This document shows positions 57,091 to 64,000 of a stretch of 64,000 nucleotides of DNA, in pieces. The DNA comes from Carnegiea gigantea (lineage: Eukaryota > Streptophyta > Magnoliopsida > Caryophyllales > Cactaceae), in assembly GCA_029747015.1 (NCBI GenBank), contig JAKOGI010001190.1, positions 1 through 64,000 on the forward strand, in the 5' to 3' direction. The notes beneath the pieces are model-generated. The model was not told the DNA's origin. It saw only the letters and a list, made by a program, of their open reading frames with translations, and made no database searches. The stretch's first letter is position 1, and every line of letters begins with the position of its first letter. The position numbers and the translations under genes were made by a program.

Positions 57091-60000
57091 CAATAGAGAC
57101 TTAAGTAAGTAAAACGCATGCAAATAAGCTAAGCTTCATAATTAGCACCTTAAGGTACTCTTTTTCGGGTCGTTTAAATCCTTTTAAACACGAGGAGGGG
57201 TCATATCCAAACCAATGCCTTAAAAACTTTTTCGAACTCACTTTTAGCTCACTTTTAAAAACTTCCTAAACCTATCAACTATTCAGTCTAGTCACTAATC
57301 GAATAGTTCGACGATCTAGGACATTTTTAGCATTTTAGACGTCCTAACACGTTAATAGTCAACTGATACATTTAAAAGCATTCTCAAGCATATAAAACAA
57401 GCTTTCTAAATGTCCTGTTCTTTTTAAAGATGTCTAAAATTTCAAAAATTAATCACATAGCACATTGCGGGAAAAGGGGTTTACACATAGCATATTCATA
57501 CACTTCATAGCACAACTCAGCAGAATAAGCCACACATGGCCTTGCAATCCACACCATTGCGGCAATTCACAACCTGGATTTCCTCATCAGTCATCACACA
57601 ACAACGACTACAAGATCCTCGAATCACTCAATGGTTCTTCCTCCAGCCATCCAACTACCATACTCGGTTCAATATTGTCATACAAATGAACAATACATAA
57701 ACGATCATAAATCAATATAACATTTATGCTTAATAACCACCATGGTGTTTAAGTGTACCAACGGATGCAATCGAGGCTTTAAAGCGATAGTTTGTTTCCC
57801 AATTCACAAACCAACATCCATAGGCAACTGATTCCATTATAATTATTACGAATAAATTCTAAACAAGCCCAAACCTGATACCCTTAACCTTTAAACAATG
57901 TCCGACTTATTCCATAATTATTTCAATCACTCGGCTAGCATCCTTAGGTTTCAAACATAATTTAACTAATGACCAATAATTGAATTACGCTAAAAGAACA
58001 CTCTTTTTGCCAAGCACTCCTTCAATCTGCTAGGTTATCAATATTCAGCATCAATCCGACATGCATTTAACCCAAATCAATTCCGTACTTATAAATTGTC
58101 AATATGAATACTAATTCACTCAACATGATTTCCACACTCAACTTCAACGTATTCTAGCTAATTGCGATAAAAACGTTGAAATTATTAGTAATTTAGGAGG
58201 AAATGAACCCTCACCTCAATTCCAAACCAGGGTTTTGTTTGAATGCTTTGGACTCGACTTTCGATACCCAAACATCTCCAATTTTCGACCTTGCTCAGTG
58301 GTCAAACGAGCAGCACGCAATTCACACCCAAATTACCAAAATTCGAACCTTAGAACAAGCCTAAATTTCGGTTATCAACTTGAGATTGAATTGGGTGTTT
58401 GTAGATACGAATTTTCACCCCAATTTATAGAAGATTGAAAGCAACTAGAAGCTAATTGGCATGCCTTATCTGGGCACGCATTCGAGCTTCAATTTGGAGT
58501 CCAAAATCTACCGAAAACATGGTGGGTTCTCCCTGGTTCTGCCCAAATTCAGCACCAAATGGTGGCTAGTTTATGGGGGAAGTCGAATGGGGGAAATTTG
58601 TAGCTAAAAGTGGCAAAAATCCTCTGAAATTTCGAGCTTGAGGGTGCATATATGGAGGAGATGAGAGGAAGAAGAAGATGAAGCAGAGAGAGAGTGAGTG
58701 TGAAATGTTGTGAATTGGGGGGGGGGCTCGCGGGCAGGCGAGGGAGAAGGAGGGACACGTGCAAATTACCAATTTGCCCCTCCCTACTCTCTTTTATTTA
58801 TTTTGTCCCAAGCTGGTTCATATTCGATACTGCTAGTCTAATCCATAACCCGAATTCTAACCCGAAATCGATAATATAATCCTTCACTAACTATTCGTTC
58901 TCAAATCTACCTAGGTTCGATTAAATAATATCGAACTGCTTCTAAGGTTGACAGCCTAATCGCATTCGAGTTCCTATTCGATTTAGTACTCGTTAATAAC
59001 CGTTAATAATGTTTATTAAAAAAATCATCGAAAGATTTTCAAAACTAATAATAATAATAATAATAATAATAATAGTAGTAGTAGTGACATTAACATCCTT
59101 TTTAATGAAATTAACATTCACGTTGGTACTTAGAAAATAATTTTAGCCCATATCGCTAATAAAATACGGTTTTTATAACGTAAAAAGGCATCACGAGCAA
59201 CTCGACAGAATATAAAGTACGCGGGCCTTACAGTGTGTTTGCTGTTTTTTCTTCTTCTTCTAATGCTTGTTGGTTTTTTGCTTCAATTTCAGGGTGCTTT
59301 CAGTGTTCTTGCTTGCATTTCATAGTTGTCCAGGCAATCTTGAAGGTTTTCGTTCAATGCATGTTGGTTTTAGTACATTCTTCTTCTTTTTTGAATGCAT
59401 GTTAGTTTTTTTTTTCCAGTTTGGATGAGTTTTCTTAGTAAGTACTGCTCTTCTTGGACTATATGTTTGCTGTTTTTTCTTCTTCTTCTAATGCATATTG
59501 ATTTCTTAAGCTTGGATCATTTTGCTTGGTACATTCTTCTTGTTTTTTTAATGCATGTTAGTTTTTATTGAGTTTTGATGAGTTTTCTTAGTAGTTGTTG
59601 CTCTTCTTTGCCTGGATGTTTGCTATCTTGTCTTTTTCTTCTAATATATGTTAGTTTTTTGGAGTTGAAATTAGTTTTTTCAGTATATTCTTCTTCTTCT
59701 TCAAATGCATATTACTTGGTTATGGTTTTGGATGGTTATGTGACTACTGTTTTTTTATTGGACAGTAGATTTCCAGTTGTGGTTTTTAATGATTTGCTTC
59801 TCTGGTACTGGTATTACATAGAATTTTACTTTGATTCCTGAAGTAATGTTGTTGAAGAGGGATTTTGATATGTTAAGGTTACATAGTTGCATGGTTCTTC
59901 AATAGTTCTATTTTATTTACAAGTTTTGTCAGTATTTGAGTAGAATTTCCTCTCTGTATCCTCCTGGGTGGAGGTTGAATTTCAATACATGCAAGGTTCA

Positions 60001-60118
60001 TTAATTTTAGTATTATTCTCCTAAAGTAATGTTGCAGTGTTTTTATAAATTAGATAAATTGTAATGGGCAAACTAATAGTTTTGAATGACTGTTGATTAT
60101 GGTGTGTAGTGTGTTGTT

Positions 60119-62487
60119 ATGGCTCCATGCAAGAAGTATCTTAGAGAGTTGATAGAAAAATCACAACACTTTACTGTCAAAGTGAAGATCATAGAAAAAA
60201 CTCGGCCACAGGTATCTCAAGCAAGATAATGTACCAGAGAATTCGCATGGAGGATGAAAAGGTATTAGAAATGTTGTCAGAAAATCTTTGCTACTATTAT
60301 ATTAGCATTGATAAGTTTAAGTTGATTCATTATGATTATTCAATGATATTGATGTTTATATCATGTAATTGCTGTTGGTTCCTATTTGTTAGGGTGGTCA
60401 AATGGGAGTGACTATATATGGTGATGACATTGCTTCATATGCTGAAGCTATCAAGTGTAGAGAAGAGTATGAGATCTCAGATGCAGTTGTCAAGCCTTTG
60501 AAGAGACAGTTCCCATTGAGACCAGAAAAATATAAGATGGAATTTACTCATCGAGTAATCATACAATCACTTTTTACTGAAACAGATATGGACGATGTTC
60601 CTGACTATTGTGCAATTTCTCAGATAAATCATGCAACTTGGTCTACAGAGATATACGGTAAGTTTTTATTCCTTCAGCATATATATTTGCTATGACTAAT
60701 GGACATGTTGTAGTGTATGAGTTATTATCACTATAGTTTAGAACTGGGCTAATTAAGTGATAATCTATGGTATTTGTTTCTAGGTATGACAAATTTTTAA
60801 CTAAAGCCCTTTATTTATTTCATTTAACTTTGAGTTTGGTAACATGAAAATTACAAATATTCTAGGTGTTGCCTCATTTGTGGAGCCATTACGGACAATT
60901 TACGCTCAAGACGATAGGAAAGAAGGTGGTCGTGAAGTTCCTATCAGAGAAATTATTATTGTTGATAAAAGGTGTGAGATTTTCATTTAAATTCCAGAGT
61001 AGTAATCTTATATTGAAAGATATGTGTACGCATTATAATAACTTGTCTATGTTATTTTCAATACTCTTTCTAATGTTTTGAGAAAATTTTTTATAGTTAT
61101 AAAGGGAAGGAGACTTTGATTGTATCAGTCTGGAATGATTTGGCCACTGGTACTTGTGAAGAGTTGGTTAGTATGGTGGAGTCATTCCCTGTTGTTAGCC
61201 TTACAGCACTTAAGATTTCTCGTCGTGCAGGTTTGTTTTAGTTGATCTTCAACATATTGATTCGATATTCACATTTCATTTGTATGAGGAAGAAAATATA
61301 GTGGTATTCCTGGTAATTGCAAGTTCAATAGCTAACATAGGATTATATTGTGTAGGTTTCTCATTGTCGACAACTATGTCGACATTGATGAATCTACATC
61401 CTGGGGGAGAGAAGGCTGAGCAATTGTTGAAATGGTATTATGTTTTCTTCCCCCTTACTAATATTCTATTTAGGTTATACTTATTTTCTGTAAATCTAAG
61501 TACTCTTTTCTATTACATGTGTAGGTCTTTTGAAAATGCTTCCCACCTGAAATCTTTGAGGGAGGCCGTTGAAGGAGCTAAAGTATCAGTAAAGAAAGCT
61601 GTCTTGCGATCGATTAGTGATTTTAAAGCTATGAAGGTTAGTTAACCTAAGTATGCTGCTAGATATTGACTTTAATGGTTTCCTACAGTAAAATGTAGTG
61701 TTTTCATTTTCCCACGATTTTGAGCGATATGGACTTGCTATTGTAGAGACTTCAAATTTCAGATTGCAACTTATCATTACTTGTTAATTTATATAATGTT
61801 ATGTCCATTGTATTTGTGTCTTTGTTCTGACAAACATATGACTTTGAAGGGCAATAATACTACGCATGGACAATGCATTTGGATTTGTGGCTGTATTCAG
61901 AACTTAGACAAGAAAATGATTCGCTTGTATCTGGGTTGTGATGCTCGTGGGACTAAGACATATGAAGACATAGGAACCAAGTATAAATGTTCCAAGTCAT
62001 CTTGTACTGCGAGGACAAGCACAGCAGTAGCTAGGTTTCTACAATATATTTACTTCTAAATTAAATTTAGCTGATTCATCAAACATTCATTCTAATATAT
62101 ATACTGTTAAACATGGACAGGATGATTTTTCAATTTGACTTGGTTGATATAACTGGATCATGGAATGTTACGCTTTTCTCTGATGATGCAAGTAAAGTCC
62201 TTAGCATTGAACCTGACAAGCTATACAGGATGGAGTATGAGGTAACTGCTACATTACCTTAGCAAATATAATTTACAGAAGAAAGTCTTCTTTTCTAGAG
62301 TTCACAGATAAGTGTTGTTAACATGTGCTTGTTCATTAAGGATCGTGAAAAGTTTTATGCTGAAGTTACTAAAGTACTTGCAAGAAAATCAATCTATATC
62401 AAGTTCAAACTTGGAGCAACATTTGCCATGAGTAGGATCTTGAAATGGGTGATGAAAGAGGTCTCTCTAGATGAACCCGCCAAGTGA
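60119..62487 (+). CDS. Replication protein A large-subunit-like protein (OB folds, Rep_fac-A_C), frame break near the start
   Basis: Exons with GT-AG junctions and kept phase: 60229-60261, 60393-60657, 60866-60971, 61097-61230, 61356-61434, 61525-61636, 61850-62034, 62121-62241, 62341-62487, giving about 393 residues from the Met at 60229. Visible motifs are IRMEDEKGGQMGVTIYGDDI (OB fold 1), LIVSVWNDLA (OB fold 2) and, at the end, a zinc-ribbon-like part with Cys273, Cys290 and Cys295 followed by FDLVDITGSWNVTLFSDDA (the RPA1 C-terminal OB fold). Upstream, a Met at 60119 opens APCKKYLRELIEKSQHFTVK, clearly part of the same protein, but it is in a different frame from 60229 with no room for an intron. 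The gene is therefore damaged, mis-sequenced, or starts at 60229. Such proteins bind single-stranded DNA. Confidence 0.85.
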
Positions 62488-64000
62488 AGGAATGAAGGTG
62501 TATATGATGGTGTACATAAGATTCTAACGCCAGGATAAAAATAGGATCAGATGAAAGTACAAGTGAAATGTGAATGAGAGGTTTTGGCATCCTTCAGTGC
62601 ATACTTTTTGCTGGGTTATATCATTAGTTATGGTGATTATGTTAGACATAGGTAATATGACAGTGAAAGTTTAACTTAGAAGGTGCAGATTTTTGGCTGT
62701 GCAGATGGTCTTCATTTTGGTGCTCAACATGAATAGTGGTCACTAATGTTTTTGGGTTATTTTGTAAACATTGATGGTCATGGTTCATCTCTATCAAGAA
62801 AGAGTATATAGTTGGACTCTTTTTTTGGTTATGACTATATACAATAGTACTATTCCTGGCTGTATTTAGATGTTTCATAGAAAACCAGCAAATTATATCA
62901 ACAAATGGTTCAGTTACATATGAGTACAAAGGTTTTACAGTTATCTTTTTACTGACATGTTTTCCAATTGCATTATTAAATGGTCAAATTTTAATAATGT
63001 TTTCTTTCCAAATAATAAATTAGTAAAATTGCTACGACTAATTGAAATCTATGGACAATTGTGCATGATAATCTTTGGTTATTGAATTGATCTATTTAGC
63101 ATGACATCAGATCAAATAATTTCATGTGCCATTAGGTGAGAGAGTAAATCAATATAGAAGTACATATAAAACCAAGAAGTTAAATCTGAATATAACATTT
63201 TGGAGTTAAAGTCCTATTTGAAAAGCAGAATACAAAGCATAGATATATCTATCAAATGATAAAGAACAGAGTTATATAGAAACATATTGATTATCATAAC
63301 TATCTTAGGAGAAATATAGTAGAAGCAAAGAATGTTTCTGAGGAAAATGTAGTCATTAGGAAGATGTATATACAGGTTAAAAATTGAATCTGGTTGAACA
63401 ATAAAGGCAACAAAAAAAAAAAAGGGAGGACAAAGTGGAGATTATGTGTTAATTGAAATATGTGGTAATTTCAAGATAGGATATTCTTCTAGACAAAGAA
63501 AACTGTAATAATTACTCATTAGAAAAGTCAGACAGCTCATGCACCTAACCATGCCATGCAACAGAAGTGTTTTCATTATATTGCTCTATCTTAGTAAGCC
63601 ATGCAACAGCATATGCTCTCCTTATATTGCTCTATTTTAGTAATTTATATTATAATATTAGTTTCTTTCCTATATATAGGTATCTTCTGTATTATTCCTT
63701 TGAAATTCAAGCTCATATAACTTTCCCAAGGTTCTATTCTGTTTTAGCAAAGTGGAAGTAGAAAGTTTCCCAAGGTTCTAATCTGTTTCAGCAAAGTGAA
63801 AGTACAAAGGTTAGTTCTTCTATCCTTGTGTATTTCTATTCCTTTTTCCCTCTGTATATACATGTGTCTTTGTCTATCTCATGCATACACACAAAGGTTC
63901 TCTATATATGCATGTTTCTGTAAATTTTAGCTTGTATCTGTGATCAAAATACAAAACTTTTTTCTACAAATTAGAAATCTGCAGTCCAAATTTCATAACA
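62488..64000. other. 3' flank of the RPA-like gene
   Basis: AT-rich with no further exon recognised. Two short tandem duplications are visible: tttcccaaggttctaatctg-type units at about 63720-63810 and ttatattgctctat-type units at about 63575-63640. Confidence 0.45.

Larger units (their letters stand above)
54524..59232 (-). mobile_element. LTR-like insertion of 4.7 kb (possible giant solo LTR)
   Basis: The insertion splits a tandem-repeat array whose intact copy is visible at 59455-59475. GTGT is present on both sides (54520-54523 and 59233-59236). Read on the minus strand it starts TGTAAGGCCCGCG and ends in GGGGGTGTTATGT, resembling LTR ends of the TGTAA...TGTTACA type; the exact edges may be off by a few bases. 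A pyrimidine-rich patch (58660-58760) and a structured region near the far end fit an LTR, but it encodes no protein and no internal domain or partner LTR was found. It could also be one end of a larger rearranged element. Confidence 0.55.

Noticed and set aside
1759..64000. tRNA or rRNA genes
   Set aside because: I saw no tRNA-like cloverleaf with A and B boxes and no rRNA segment; the initiator tRNA match at 26739-26750 is only a primer binding site.

Overview
This is nuclear DNA from a flowering plant, probably a eudicot. Split genes with GT-AG introns up to 8 kb sit among LTR retrotransposons, LINEs, Helitrons, hAT and Harbinger elements and long AT, AG and CA microsatellites. The species cannot be named from the sequence alone.

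Three split protein-coding genes could be rebuilt exon by exon. (1) A DUF1350 alpha/beta-hydrolase-like gene on the minus strand has ten coding exons between 33,615 and 12,163 and encodes about 456 residues. (2) A CCDC124 (Lso2/Oxs1-type) ribosome-associated coiled-coil gene on the minus strand runs from 51,522 to 45,062; its last coding exon is only three codons plus stop and lies 5.7 kb from the previous exon. (3) A gene like the large subunit of replication protein A lies on the plus strand at 60,119-62,487, with a frame break after its first exon. A possible transit-peptide exon of a fourth gene leaves the window on the left (about 1,123, minus strand).

Layout from left to right: 1-1,300, a local duplication and the possible transit-peptide exon; 1,759-10,018, two head-to-tail Helitron-like units on the minus strand, the second broken by a 1.39 kb solo LTR; 10,256-10,612, a dead RNase H domain; 12,163-33,615, the DUF1350 gene, whose introns hold LINE tails, a hAT transposase remnant, TIR elements, an old short LTR element and a young 3.2 kb gag-protease retrotransposon; 34,421, its likely TATA box, with a 5'-truncated LINE inserted just upstream; 38,287-39,510, a Harbinger remnant; 41,041-42,358, a second solo LTR; 43,380-44,444, a dead LINE reverse transcriptase; 45,062-51,522, CCDC124; 52,830-53,650, an unrecognised coding remnant and a MITE; 53,957-62,487, the RPA-like gene, whose 5' intron holds a 4.7 kb LTR-like insertion with hairpin repeats and a 60-bp minisatellite.

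The most striking observation is in the LTRs of the 3.2 kb element at 24,173-27,381. Each LTR carries about 34 heat-shock-element pentamers (alternating nTTCn/nGAAn) in unbroken 5-bp register upstream of a TATA box. The element has gag and a retropepsin but no reverse transcriptase or integrase, is young (about 8 differences between its 629-bp LTRs), and lies in sense orientation in intron 6 of the DUF1350 gene. This predicts a heat-inducible non-autonomous retrotransposon that could also impose heat control on its host gene. The functional part of that statement is inference.
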